From Pseudomonadota bacterium (GTDB lineage: Bacteria; Pseudomonadota; Gammaproteobacteria; Acidiferrobacterales; UBA6901), in the NCBI GenBank assembly GCA_021783175.1, contig JAJXUF010000060.1, forward strand, positions 1-18,092: DNA of 18,092 nucleotides, in the 5' to 3' direction. How positions within the stretch are numbered: position 1 is the stretch's first letter; the number at the start of each line of letters is the position of its first letter. Of the stretch, positions 8,549 to 16,483 are shown piece by piece. The position numbers and the translations under genes are program-made. The notes beneath the pieces were generated by a model, which worked only from the letters and a program-made list of their open reading frames with translations, did not search any database and had not been told where the DNA came from.

Positions 8549-9790
8549 TTGAGCAAAAGACGCGTCGTCATCACGGGACTTGGAATCATCTCCCCATTGG
8601 GCATCGGCGTTTCCGAAAACTGGCAGGGCATAATGGCCGGCCGCAGTGGCATCCGCACCATCACCCAGTTCGACGCCACAGGCTATCCCTCGACCATTGC
8701 GGGCGAGGTCAAAGACTTCGATGCGACCAATTACCTGGTGGAAAAAGATGCGCGCAAGATGGACCGCTTCGTGCAGTTTGGCATGGCGGCGGGAATCGAG
8801 GCGGTTAAGGACTCGGGCCTTGAGGTGACGGAAAACAATGCCGAACGCATTGGCGTGCACGTTGGCGCCGGCATTGGCGGGCTGCACACAATTGAAAACG
8901 GCACGCGCACGATACTTGAGAAGGGTCATCGGCGCATCTCGCCGTTCTACATCCCGATGAGCATCATCAACATGATCTCCGGCAACCTGTCGATTTTCTA
9001 CGGCATGAAGGGTCCGAACCTGGCCATGGTCACGGCATGCGCCACAGCCACCCACGCCATTGGCGACGCGGCACGCATCATCGAGTACGGCGATGCCGAT
9101 GTGATGGTGGCGGGCGGGGCGGAGGCAGCTGTAACACCGACCGGCATGGCGGGTTTCGGCAATGCACGCGCCCTCAGCACGCGCAACGATGATCCAACCA
9201 CCGCGAGCCGCCCATGGGACAAGGATCGCGACGGTTTCGTGCTCGGCGAAGGAGCGGGTATCGTGATACTCGAGGAACTTGAGCATGCACGCAAGCGCGG
9301 CGCACGCATCTATTGCGAGCTGGCCGGCTTCGGCATGAGCGGGGACGCCTATCACATGACCAGCCCGCAGGAGGGCGGCGAGGGCGCAGCACGCTGCATG
9401 CGCAACGCTATGCGCAACGCCAGTGTCAATGCCGATGAGGTCAACTACATCAACGCGCACGGCACATCGACACCGCTCGGCGATCGCGCTGAAACCAAAG
9501 CGGTCAAGAGCGCGTTCGGCGAACATGCCCACCGCCTGGCAATGAGTTCCACCAAATCCATGACCGGACACCTGTTGGGTGCCGCTGGCGGTGTCGAAGC
9601 GGTATACACCGCGCTGGCGCTGCATTACGGCGTTGCGCCGCCCACAACCAACCTGTTTACCCCGGAAGCGGAGTGCGACCTCGACTACGTGCCGAATACG
9701 GCACGCGACATGAAAATTGACGTGGCCATGTCAAACTCCTTCGGATTCGGCGGCACCAACGGCACGCTGGTGATGCGCCGCCTGAAGTGA
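8549..9790 (+). CDS. fabF: Beta-ketoacyl-ACP synthase II
   Basis: Elongating condensing enzyme of type II fatty-acid synthesis. The 413-aa product has Cys164 in VTACATATHA, His304 in NAHGTSTPLGD and His341 in MTGHLLGAAG, with Lys336 in STKS: the full KAS I/II active site. The C-terminal SFGFGGTNGTLVMRRL is typical. The start is a TTG at 8549, with GAGG about 8 nt upstream; an ATG at 8541 is out of frame and hits a stop after three codons. It is separated from acpP by an intrinsic terminator, so its level probably depends on read-through or an unseen promoter. No clear sigma-70 promoter was found in the 53 nt after the terminator. Confidence 0.96.
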   Translation: MSKRRVVITGLGIISPLGIGVSENWQGIMAGRSGIRTITQFDATGYPSTIAGEVKDFDATNYLVEKDARKMDRFVQFGMAAGIEAVKDSGLEVTENNAERIGVHVGAGIGGLHTIENGTRTILEKGHRRISPFYIPMSIINMISGNLSIFYGMKGPNLAMVTACATATHAIGDAARIIEYGDADVMVAGGAEAAVTPTGMAGFGNARALSTRNDDPTTASRPWDKDRDGFVLGEGAGIVILEELEHARKRGARIYCELAGFGMSGDAYHMTSPQEGGEGAARCMRNAMRNASVNADEVNYINAHGTSTPLGDRAETKAVKSAFGEHAHRLAMSSTKSMTGHLLGAAGGVEAVYTALALHYGVAPPTTNLFTPEAECDLDYVPNTARDMKIDVAMSNSFGFGGTNGTLVMRRLK

Positions 9791-10088
9791 GTCCGATAAG
9801 CGACGTACGCAGCACTACGTATCGCCCGGCACCGAACTCTCTGTCACTCTGTCGGCGTATTCTGCCACTTCGCGCCGCCCGGCGCGCCGATCCCGACGCA
9901 TATCGCGCACTTGTGGCTGCGTCCCAGGCAAATCGCGCAAAATAAATACAACGCGGCTGCCAATGGACGGTGTCGATCATGCAACATTTGGCGGGTAACC
10001 GGCGGACAACAGTGTCGAACCGGCAGGGCGCCTGCGAGTACAGCAATCACCCGCTGCATATTGCAGAGCCAGATCAACGTACCGGGGA

Positions 10089-10094
10089 TATAAT
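10089..10094 (+). promoter_or_regulatory. Candidate -10 element for the mltG-tmk-holB-pilZ-tatD operon
   Basis: A perfect TATAAT lies at 10089-10094. No good -35 sits at 16-18 nt; the nearest, TTGCAG (10061-10066), leaves a 22-nt spacer, so an activator or a weak -35 would be needed. Predicted start about 10101, leader about 106 nt. Confidence 0.4.
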
Positions 10095-10186
10095 ATAGGC
10101 TTGAGTTTGTCGCTTCTCCCCGCCACTGTCACATTGGCACCAAGGCTGCCAGCGGGACAGCCGGCGATCGAACCGGCACGAGTCAG

Positions 10187-10199
10187 GGCTGAAGCAGCC
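10187..10199 (+). other. Small hairpin abutting the mltG Shine-Dalgarno
   Basis: GGCTG (10187-10191) and CAGCC (10195-10199) form a 5-bp stem with a 3-nt loop, directly before AGGAG (10200-10204). A second GGCTG/CAGCC pair occurs upstream at 10144-10148 and 10158-10162, so alternative pairings are possible. The structure is short and may be chance. Confidence 0.25.
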
Positions 10200-10206
10200 A
10201 GGAGTA

Positions 10207-11364
10207 ATGCAATTGTTCCAATTGTTCAGGAATCGCAGACGATACCGAAGACCCTACGGCCGGGGACATGCATTGCGGCCAGTAATTAAATATGCGATCG
10301 CCGCCTTCGCTACGCCGTTCATTGCGTCAGCGGCTTATCTTTACTGGGTCAGCGTGACGCCGCTGTCACCAGAGCCCAAGATCTACGTGGTACAGCCCGG
10401 CACCACCCTGCGCGGCTTCGCCCACCAGCTGTACGACGAAAAAGTGCTGCCGGATGCCCATACTCTGGTATGGCTTGCCTATCTCAAAGGCCAAGGTCGC
10501 GATCTCAAGGCCGGCGAATACCGATTCCGCAAAGGCGTCACGCCGATGGAACTTCTCGACCAGGTGGTGAACGGCCGCGTGGTTGAATATCCGTTCACCA
10601 TTGTCGAAGGCTGGACCTTCAAGCAGGTGATGCAGTCGCTCGATGCGGCTCCGCGTCTGACGCATACACTGCAGGGCATGCCGCCGCAAAAGATCATGGC
10701 TAGCCTCGGCTATCCCGGTATGTCGCCTGAAGGACGATTCTATCCTGACACTTATTACTATTCGGCAGGAATGTCAGATCTGCTTGTTCTGCAGCGCGCG
10801 TTTCAAAAAATGGATGTGACGCTACAGAAGGAATGGGCATCGCGCGACTCCAGCGTACCGCTCAAGACGCCGGAACAGGCACTTACCCTGGCGTCTATCG
10901 TGGAAAAGGAATCAAGCAAACCGGAAGAACGCAGCATCATCGCTGGTGTGTTCGCCAATCGCCTGCGTCTGGGAATGAGACTGCAGACTGATCCGACCGT
11001 GATCTACGGTATGGGGGATAGATACCACGGCAAGATCACGTTCCGCGATCTCACGCGGCCCACACCCTATAACACATACGTGATCCATGGACTGCCGCCG
11101 ACACCGATCGCAATGCCGAGTGAGGATTCGCTGCATGCCGCGCTCAACCCGGCCGACACAAAGGCACTTTATTTCGTGTCGCGCGGCGACGGCACGCACG
11201 TATTTTCAGACAACCTCGCAGATCACAACCGCGCGGTCATCAAATACCAGCTGAAGGGCAAACCGCTGCCTCAGGCATCGGCCGAGCATCTCGCCTACGC
11301 CAAGTCGAAACCACATCACCGCCGGCAGGTGCACAGGCGCCGTACAGGCGAAGCCAATAAGTGA
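10207..11364 (+). CDS. mltG: Endolytic murein transglycosylase MltG (YceG family)
   Basis: An inner-membrane lytic transglycosylase that cleaves nascent glycan strands and helps end their elongation. The product is up to 385 aa: a very basic cytoplasmic N-terminus (Arg-rich, residues 8-24), one membrane segment at about 27-47, a LysM-like region (YVVQPGTTLRGFA), then the catalytic domain. The catalytic Glu lies in LASIVEKES (E233/E235), followed by the diagnostic RLQTDPTVIYG block. The start is uncertain: ATG 10207 is only 2 nt after AGGAG, while an in-frame TTG at 10213 is 8 nt after it. The first codons hold an exact tandem 9-bp repeat (10210-10218, 10219-10227; QLF twice). The C-terminus is His/Arg-rich. 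The stop overlaps the tmk start as GTGA. Confidence 0.94.
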   Translation: MQLFQLFRNRRRYRRPYGRGHALRPVIKYAIAAFATPFIASAAYLYWVSVTPLSPEPKIYVVQPGTTLRGFAHQLYDEKVLPDAHTLVWLAYLKGQGRDLKAGEYRFRKGVTPMELLDQVVNGRVVEYPFTIVEGWTFKQVMQSLDAAPRLTHTLQGMPPQKIMASLGYPGMSPEGRFYPDTYYYSAGMSDLLVLQRAFQKMDVTLQKEWASRDSSVPLKTPEQALTLASIVEKESSKPEERSIIAGVFANRLRLGMRLQTDPTVIYGMGDRYHGKITFRDLTRPTPYNTYVIHGLPPTPIAMPSEDSLHAALNPADTKALYFVSRGDGTHVFSDNLADHNRAVIKYQLKGKPLPQASAEHLAYAKSKPHHRRQVHRRRTGEANK

Positions 11365-11984
11365 CCATTGGGCGCTTCATTACGCTGGAAGGCGTTGAAG
11401 GCGCCGGCAAGAGCACGAACCTCGCATTTCTCGAGGAGTTGCTGCAAGCCGCCGGCATCCAGTTCCTCACCACGCGCGAACCCGGCGGCACTAGTCTGGG
11501 TGAAGCTTTGCGCCAGATCCTGCTGCACGGAAATCACGAGGGCATCTGCAGCGACAGCGAGCTGCTTCTCATGTTTGCCGCCCGCGCCGAGCACCTGGCA
11601 AAGCGCATTCGACCGGCCCTGGCGCAGGGCGCCTGGGTGTTGTGCGATCGCTTCACCGACGCCACCTATGCCTATCAGGGAGGCGGCCGCGGCGTGCCCG
11701 ACCGGCGCATTCGCGTGCTGGAGCAATGGGTGCAAGAGGAATTGCGCCCGGACCTCACATTGCTGCTGGATATCCCTGTGGAAGAGGGCCTAAGGCGCGC
11801 CGGCAAGCGCAGTGCCCCGGATCGCTTCGAGCGTGAAAACCGCGAATTTTTCGAGCGTGTGCGGGCCCATTATCTGGACGCGGCGGCACGCGAGCCGGTA
11901 CGCATCCGCGTAGTTAACAGCGCGCTGCCGCGCGAACAGGTTGAGGACCAGATCCGCACCATCATGCGGGAATTCCTGGCATGA
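11361..11984 (+). CDS. tmk: Thymidylate kinase
   Basis: Phosphorylates dTMP to dTDP for DNA synthesis. The 207-aa protein has the P-loop GVEGAGKST (11-19), REPGGTSLGE, the substrate-binding DRFTDATYAYQGGGR block and a LID region with KRSAPDRFE. Length and motifs are normal. The start is a GTG at 11361 overlapping the mltG stop, and the end overlaps the holB ATG (ATGA at 11981-11984), so the three genes are translationally coupled. Confidence 0.96.
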   Translation: MTIGRFITLEGVEGAGKSTNLAFLEELLQAAGIQFLTTREPGGTSLGEALRQILLHGNHEGICSDSELLLMFAARAEHLAKRIRPALAQGAWVLCDRFTDATYAYQGGGRGVPDRRIRVLEQWVQEELRPDLTLLLDIPVEEGLRRAGKRSAPDRFERENREFFERVRAHYLDAAAREPVRIRVVNSALPREQVEDQIRTIMREFLA

Positions 11985-12976
11985 GCCGTCAGCCGCAGCT
12001 CTATCCCTGGACCCGCCCGCAAGCGCAGCGGGTACTGCAGGGCATCGACCGTCTGCCGCACGCCTTTTTGCTTAACGGGCCGCGCGGCCTGGGCAAGGCG
12101 CAGTTTGCCGCGCTCCTGTCGGTGGTGCTGTCCTGCAAGCGGCCCGACCTTGCCAACGCGACCGCCTGCGGAACCTGCCAGAACTGCCGCCTGCTGGCAG
12201 CCGGCAATCACCCCGATGTGCGCTGGGTGGCTCCGTTGGAAGAGGGCAAGGCGATTACCATCGACGAGATCCGGGAACTGGCTGATCTTCTGCAGCTACG
12301 CCCGCATATCGGCCAGCGCAAGATCGTGATCATCTCTCCTGCAGAGGCCATGAACAGCAACGCGGCCAACAGCCTGCTAAAAGTGCTAGAAGAACCGCCG
12401 TCCGACAGCCTGCTGCTTCTCGTCACCGCCGATCCCACGCGCCTGCCGGCCACAGTTCGCAGCCGCTGTCAGCGCCTGACTTTCACCACACCGGAACGGC
12501 GCGTAGCCCTTGAGTGGATTCAGGCCACGGCCGGGCTGCCGGGGGAACAGGCACAAGTGCTGCTCGATCTGGCCGGTGGTGCAACGCTACGCGCTCTGGA
12601 ACTGACGCACAACGACTTCCTTAACGTGCGCGGCGAACTGCTGAGTGACGTGGAAAACCTTGCGCAAAAGCGCGCCGATCCACTGGCCTGTGCTGCCCGC
12701 TGGAAGGCGCACGGGGCACGGCTTTGCCTAGATTGGCTGCAAGGCGGCATCATGGATCTCATCCGTATCGGCGCCGCACCCCGGTGCGAAGGCATCGTCA
12801 ACCGAGACGTGCGTGAACGGTTGCATGTGCTGCAAAAGCGGTTAGACTTGAAGCAGTTATTCCGTTTTCTTGAGACAGTATCTGACAGCAGGAACCTGGC
12901 GGGCGGTCCTTTGGACGACCTGCTTCTGCTTGAGGATGTTCTGATCCGATGGACGAGACTGGCACAGCATCCTTGA
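11981..12976 (+). CDS. holB: DNA polymerase III subunit delta'
   Basis: Part of the clamp-loader complex that places the beta clamp on DNA. The 331-aa AAA+-like protein contains a zinc module (C52, C63, C66, C69 in the CGTCQNC region), SNAANSLLKVLEEPP and the RSRCQR motif with the SRC residues. The P-loop reads GPRGLGKA, lacking the usual Ser/Thr after the Lys, in line with delta' being a non-ATPase clamp-loader subunit. It overlaps the tmk stop by 4 nt and is followed by pilZ after 3 nt, the standard gammaproteobacterial order. Confidence 0.95.
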   Translation: MSRQPQLYPWTRPQAQRVLQGIDRLPHAFLLNGPRGLGKAQFAALLSVVLSCKRPDLANATACGTCQNCRLLAAGNHPDVRWVAPLEEGKAITIDEIRELADLLQLRPHIGQRKIVIISPAEAMNSNAANSLLKVLEEPPSDSLLLLVTADPTRLPATVRSRCQRLTFTTPERRVALEWIQATAGLPGEQAQVLLDLAGGATLRALELTHNDFLNVRGELLSDVENLAQKRADPLACAARWKAHGARLCLDWLQGGIMDLIRIGAAPRCEGIVNRDVRERLHVLQKRLDLKQLFRFLETVSDSRNLAGGPLDDLLLLEDVLIRWTRLAQHP

Positions 12977-12979
12977 ACT

Positions 12980-13348
12980 ATGGCTGAAAATATGAAACCG
13001 GTTGCCGCGATAGCTCGCCCGGGCGTGCTGTCGCTGACCATCAAAGACAAAAGCGCCCTCTATGCTGCGTACATGCCGTACGTGAAGGGCGGTGGCATTT
13101 TCATTCCCAGCACCAAGTCCTACAAGCTTGGCGACGAAGTCTTCATGCTGCTCACTCTGATGGACAGCAGGGAAAAGATTCCCGTCGCCGGTCATGTAGT
13201 GTGGGTCACACCAGTGGGCGCCCAAGGAAGCCGCGCCGCTGGTATCGGTATCCAATTCAGCGAAAAGGATTCTGGTACGGCACGCAACAAGATCGAAGCA
13301 TTGCTGGCTGGCCAGCTGACTTCGGATAAGCCGACCCACACCATGTAA
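12980..13348 (+). CDS. pilZ: Type IV pilus assembly protein PilZ
   Basis: A single-domain PilZ protein needed for type IV pilus biogenesis in Pseudomonas and Xanthomonas. At 122 aa it closely follows Pseudomonas PilZ: LSLTIKDKSALYAAYMPYVK, GGIFIP, LGDEVFMLL, IPVAGHVVWVTP and RAAGIGIQF. It lacks the RxxxR and (D/N)xSxxG c-di-GMP-binding residues, as expected for this non-binding subtype, so a protein-protein role is likely. It starts 3 nt after holB and ends 1 nt before tatD. It implies that the organism makes type IV pili, encoded elsewhere. Confidence 0.93.
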   Translation: MAENMKPVAAIARPGVLSLTIKDKSALYAAYMPYVKGGGIFIPSTKSYKLGDEVFMLLTLMDSREKIPVAGHVVWVTPVGAQGSRAAGIGIQFSEKDSGTARNKIEALLAGQLTSDKPTHTM

Positions 13349-13349
13349 C

Positions 13350-14138
13350 ATGTCGCTGCTCGTCGATTCCCACTGCCACATCAATTTCGAACCGCTCGCC
13401 AACCAGCTTCCCCGGATCCTCGAAAACGCCCGCGCCAACGAAGTCGGCTATTTGCTGTGCGCGGCCGTTAATCTCGAGGATTTCCCGCAGATACGCGATT
13501 TGGCCCACAGCCATCCCAATATCTATGGTTCGGTCGGCGTCCATCCCGATCACACCGAAGGGAGGGAACCGTCGGTGGAAGAGCTGACGCAGCTGGCAGC
13601 CGACCCGCGCATCGTGGCTATCGGCGAGACCGGGCTCGACTACTACCGTGCAACTGGCGACATGGGCTGGCAGCAAGAGCGCTTCCGTTGCCATATCCGG
13701 GCGGCGCGCAAAAGCGGCAAGCCACTTATCATTCACACACGCGAGGCCGCAGCAGATACCCTGCGCATCATGCGTGAGGAGGGGGCCGAGCAGGTCGGCG
13801 GCGTGATGCACTGTTTCACCGAAAACTGGGACACGGCGCAAGAGGCACTGAATCTCGGTTTCTACATTTCCTTCTCAGGAATCGTCACTTTTCGCAACGC
13901 CGAGGCACTGCGCGAGGTGGCGCTGCGCGTACCCGAAGAGCGGCTGCTGGTCGAAACCGACTCACCTTACCTTGCCCCAGTACCCCATCGGGGCAGGACT
14001 AACGAACCCGCGTATGTGCGGCATGTGGCGGAACTGCTTGCCACGCTGCGCAACGTCAGCGTGGAACGCATCGCCCAGGTTACAACCGCCAATTTTTTCC
14101 GCCTTTTCGCCCCTGCAGATATGCCGGCCCATCTTTAA
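13350..14138 (+). CDS. TatD family metal-dependent hydrolase (YcfH type)
   Basis: A TIM-barrel metal-dependent hydrolase, likely a DNase/phosphoesterase; the substrate of the YcfH branch is not settled. The 262-aa product has the metal-binding residues of the family: DSHCHI (H8, H10), GETGLDYY (E93), IIHTREA (H129), VMHCFT (H154) and VETDSPYLAP (D204). The ATG at 13350 is 1 nt after the pilZ stop. It closes the mltG-tmk-holB-pilZ-tatD operon. The next gene is convergent, separated by an AT-rich gap of 41 nt without an obvious GC-rich terminator stem. Confidence 0.92.
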   Translation: MSLLVDSHCHINFEPLANQLPRILENARANEVGYLLCAAVNLEDFPQIRDLAHSHPNIYGSVGVHPDHTEGREPSVEELTQLAADPRIVAIGETGLDYYRATGDMGWQQERFRCHIRAARKSGKPLIIHTREAAADTLRIMREEGAEQVGGVMHCFTENWDTAQEALNLGFYISFSGIVTFRNAEALREVALRVPEERLLVETDSPYLAPVPHRGRTNEPAYVRHVAELLATLRNVSVERIAQVTTANFFRLFAPADMPAHL

Positions 14139-14179
14139 ATCACATTAGAAAGTACATATAACACGTTATTATTAAAGCA

Positions 14180-15316
14180 TTAAATATCTAACGCTTCCAG
14201 TGCTCGATCAAGCGTTTCGTGGCTGTGGTAGATGTGGGGAGAAAAACGGATGCCGCCAGCGCGCTGCGCGCAGATGATGCGCTGGGCGCGCAAATGCTCG
14301 AACAGCGTCGCAACGGCGAGGCTGCGGTGGCGGAAGGTCACGATGCCGGCATGGCGTCCAGGCCGATTGTCGGTGATCAGCTCAAGCTGCGGATTCCTTA
14401 CAATCGCATCCATCAAATAGGCGGCGTTGCCCAGCACGCGCTTTTCCATCTCTGCAGCACCAATATCCTCGATTAGCGAGAGACTCGCGGCAAACGCGTG
14501 GATGCCCAGCATATTCGGACTGCCGCACTCGAACCGTCGGGCGGAGGCGGCAGGACGCCATTGCGTGCGCTCGAAATCGTGCGGATGATCGGTCATGTGC
14601 CAACCATATTCGTGCAGCGCCAGACGCTCGCGCCACGCTGGCGAACAATAGAAGACCGCAATGCCTTCCGGCCCGAGAAGCCATTTATGCGCATCGGCTG
14701 CAAGAAAATCGATCGCCATGCTCTGCACATCATGTGCCGTAACGCCGAGTCCCTGGATCGCATCCACGCAAAAGGCGATGCCGCGTTCGCGACACTGCCG
14801 GCCAAGACGTTTAAGGTCAATCCGCAGTCCGCTGGCGTATTGCACGCTGCTTACAGCGAGCAGACGCGTGCGCGCGTCGGCAGCGGCCAGCAATGCAGAT
14901 TCGCCATCGCCACCGCGCTCCAGCGAAACCTGACGCAATTCCACACCGCGACCAGCCAGCGACTCCCAGACAATGCGATTTGACGGAAACTCCTCGTTGC
15001 TGATGACGATGTTGTCTCCTGCGGTCCACGGAAAACCCTGCGCCACCGTGGAAAGACCCTCGGAGGTGTTCTTGAGCAGCGCGATGTCGTCGGCAGACTG
15101 TGCATTAATCAGGCGCGCCAGTTGCCCGCGCAGTTCCTGCTCCTTTTCTAGCCAGGTCACATAGTCGCAAGCCCCCATGTCGACACATTCGGCGGCGAAT
15201 CGTCGTACCGCCTCGCCGGTGCGCAACGGCCAGGGCGCAACTGCGGCATGGTTGAGATACACGAGATTGCTTTCGACCGGAAATTCCTGTTCGAAAAGAT
15301 CGTCCAGATCCATCAT
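14180..15316 (-). CDS. Class V-fold PLP-dependent enzyme (aminotransferase/desulfurase-like)
   Basis: A fold-type I PLP enzyme of the class V family. Substrate unknown; relatives include cysteine desulfurases, isopenicillin-N epimerase-like enzymes and small-molecule aminotransferases. From the ATG at 15316 it has 378 aa. The PLP lysine is K211 in ADAHKWLLGPEG, the cofactor Asp is in FCVDAIQGLG, and YLNHAAVAP and the C-terminal IRFSPHIYHS are family landmarks. It lacks the long loop with RxGxHC seen in SufS, so a true desulfurase is doubtful. A TTG at 15331 would add five residues; neither start has a clear Shine-Dalgarno. It converges on tatD and lies downstream of the DUF2459 gene in the same direction, with 177 nt between and its own -10-like element. 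Confidence 0.85.
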   Translation of the reverse strand: MMDLDDLFEQEFPVESNLVYLNHAAVAPWPLRTGEAVRRFAAECVDMGACDYVTWLEKEQELRGQLARLINAQSADDIALLKNTSEGLSTVAQGFPWTAGDNIVISNEEFPSNRIVWESLAGRGVELRQVSLERGGDGESALLAAADARTRLLAVSSVQYASGLRIDLKRLGRQCRERGIAFCVDAIQGLGVTAHDVQSMAIDFLAADAHKWLLGPEGIAVFYCSPAWRERLALHEYGWHMTDHPHDFERTQWRPAASARRFECGSPNMLGIHAFAASLSLIEDIGAAEMEKRVLGNAAYLMDAIVRNPQLELITDNRPGRHAGIVTFRHRSLAVATLFEHLRAQRIICAQRAGGIRFSPHIYHSHETLDRALEALDI

Positions 15317-15409
15317 GGATATGTCTGCCAATTGGGGGTTATTGGAACCCTTGCGCCTTGAGACTGACCCGAAGAGTCCTGGCGCGTGGGATAAGGTTTA
15401 TGCGCGCGG

Positions 15410-15415
15410 ATTATA
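15410..15415 (-). promoter_or_regulatory. Candidate -10 element for the class V enzyme gene
   Basis: On the minus strand a perfect TATAAT lies at 15415-15410, giving a start near 15403 and a leader of about 87 nt. No recognisable -35 was found at 16-18 nt spacing, so confidence is limited. Confidence 0.35.
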
Positions 15416-15493
15416 CCTCAAGCCGGCGTCCTGCGGCGGGCAATCAAAAGTGCCGCAACCGGATCACGATATGCAGGCAGCACTCGCGACATA

Positions 15494-16222
15494 TCACAAA
15501 GTCGCTCCCGCACAGGCGCGCAATGGCCGGATTTCGGACATGACCTGGCGCGCGAAGATGACACCGCGGTCTGCCACCGGCAGTCCAGCAGTGTGCAACG
15601 CTGTCGCGGTCCAGGTGTTGCAGGTATGAAAGGCGTCGTAGGATTGTGTGGATGCAAAGAACTCGCTGGGCGGAGCAACCTCGGCTTGCAGTCCAACCAG
15701 CTCGCCGCGCCGGTCTTTCTGGAATGAATCTCCGACATAGGCCTGCAACTTTCGAAAGCCGGCGCCACTGACGCATAGCCAGTGCACTGCCTCGATCGAG
15801 GTGCCGGCGGCGCCCGGATTATGCTGATAGGCCTGCACGTAGACCGCGCTGCGTGAGGGAAAGAGAGCGGCGATCGCCATGCCGATATCAGGCCGTGTCG
15901 TCATGTAAAAATGGCGATTACCCCATCCGAGCTCAAGATATTTCGCGTGCGGAAACCGTCGACGCAATTCGTCCAGCGGCGGGCCAAGTTTATCCGCCGG
16001 AAGCATTACGCCGGTATGCCAGCCTGCGTCCAGCACGCCAATGGTTACCGGCGCGTCGACCGGTAGCGTAGCCGCAGTTGCCGGTGCAGGGAGCCCAACC
16101 GCTGTCGCCGGTGAACCAGCGATACAGCCTGCAAGGAGGCAGTAGCACACGATCACGCTCCCGGCCCGAAGCCGGAATGGCCAGGAGATCACGCAGCGAA
16201 ATTGTGTGTTTAAGAATGGCAT
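15494..16222 (-). CDS. DUF2459 family putative lipoprotein
   Basis: A conserved protein of unknown function (DUF2459, first described near urease genes in some species). Landmarks are DAGWHTGVMLP, YLELGWGNRHFYM and the cysteine-containing FHTCNTWTATAL. The chosen ATG at 16222 follows GAGGA closely and gives 242 aa starting MPFLNTQF. This start places a basic segment and a short hydrophobic stretch before a lipobox LLAGC with Cys33, so lipidation and export are likely. Upstream in-frame starts at 16237 (ATG) and 16249 (TTG) lack a ribosome site. No urease genes are in the window. It is transcribed divergently from the DsrC-like gene. Confidence 0.82.
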   Translation of the reverse strand: MPFLNTQFRCVISWPFRLRAGSVIVCYCLLAGCIAGSPATAVGLPAPATAATLPVDAPVTIGVLDAGWHTGVMLPADKLGPPLDELRRRFPHAKYLELGWGNRHFYMTTRPDIGMAIAALFPSRSAVYVQAYQHNPGAAGTSIEAVHWLCVSGAGFRKLQAYVGDSFQKDRRGELVGLQAEVAPPSEFFASTQSYDAFHTCNTWTATALHTAGLPVADRGVIFARQVMSEIRPLRACAGATL

Positions 16223-16340
16223 GAATTCCTCGTGCATGGCGGGTGCCAATCTCGAATTGCCTGCGCAGCCGCGGAAATTCAGGGTATTCCTGGCCAGGTC
16301 AGGCGCGAGGCCTCAGTCAAGCATGGCAGTGTCTCTGTCC

Positions 16341-16386
16341 TTGTATGGTCCGCACAGGCTTGGGACTATAATATCTATCGGACCAT
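16341..16386 (+). promoter_or_regulatory. Dyad-rich promoter/operator of the DsrC-like/CBS operon
   Basis: A perfect TATAAT (16367-16372) is paired with TTGTAT (16341-16346) across a long 20-nt spacer. An exact 8-bp inverted repeat, ATGGTCCG (16345-16352) and CGGACCAT (16379-16386), brackets the -10 box. Inside the spacer a second dyad, GTCC-N11-GGAC (16348-16366), is centred on the spacer midpoint. Long spacer plus centred dyad resembles MerR-family-controlled promoters; the outer repeat could equally be a repressor site. Start predicted near 16379, leader about 105 nt. Confidence 0.45.
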
Positions 16387-16483
16387 TTCTGGCCCAGTCG
16401 GTAGTTCCATCCCCCCGCCAGTCAGTGTAGGAGGCTAGGCAGACAAGATTCCAGCAAGCAACCCCGCAAATGGAGGCGCAACC

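Larger units (their letters stand above)
9791..10206 (+). other. Non-coding gap at the usual pabC position
   Basis: About 416 nt without a credible gene lie between fabF and mltG. In pseudomonads and enterics this spot holds pabC (aminodeoxychorismate lyase). Short open frames here (for example 9911-10093 and 10101-10289) show no recognisable domain, and none carries pabC-like motifs. The region holds a good -10 box (10089-10094) and, just before mltG, two small GGCTG/CAGCC hairpins. Confidence 0.6.

Noticed and set aside
8408..9625. A 405-codon open frame on the minus strand
   Set aside because: It is antisense to fabF, which has a complete active site and ribosome site. The frame also runs through the acpP-fabF terminator region and resembles no family.
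10101..10289. A 62-codon frame before and over the mltG start
   Set aside because: It has no domain, starts at a TTG right at the predicted transcription start, and overlaps the strongly supported mltG frame.
14139..14179. AT-rich gap between convergent tatD and the class V enzyme as a bidirectional terminator
   Set aside because: There are T- and A-rich runs but no GC-rich stem, so an intrinsic terminator cannot be supported.
16206..16430. A 74-codon frame overlapping the DsrC-like promoter
   Set aside because: It runs through the -10 box and the inverted repeats, has no ribosome site and resembles no family.
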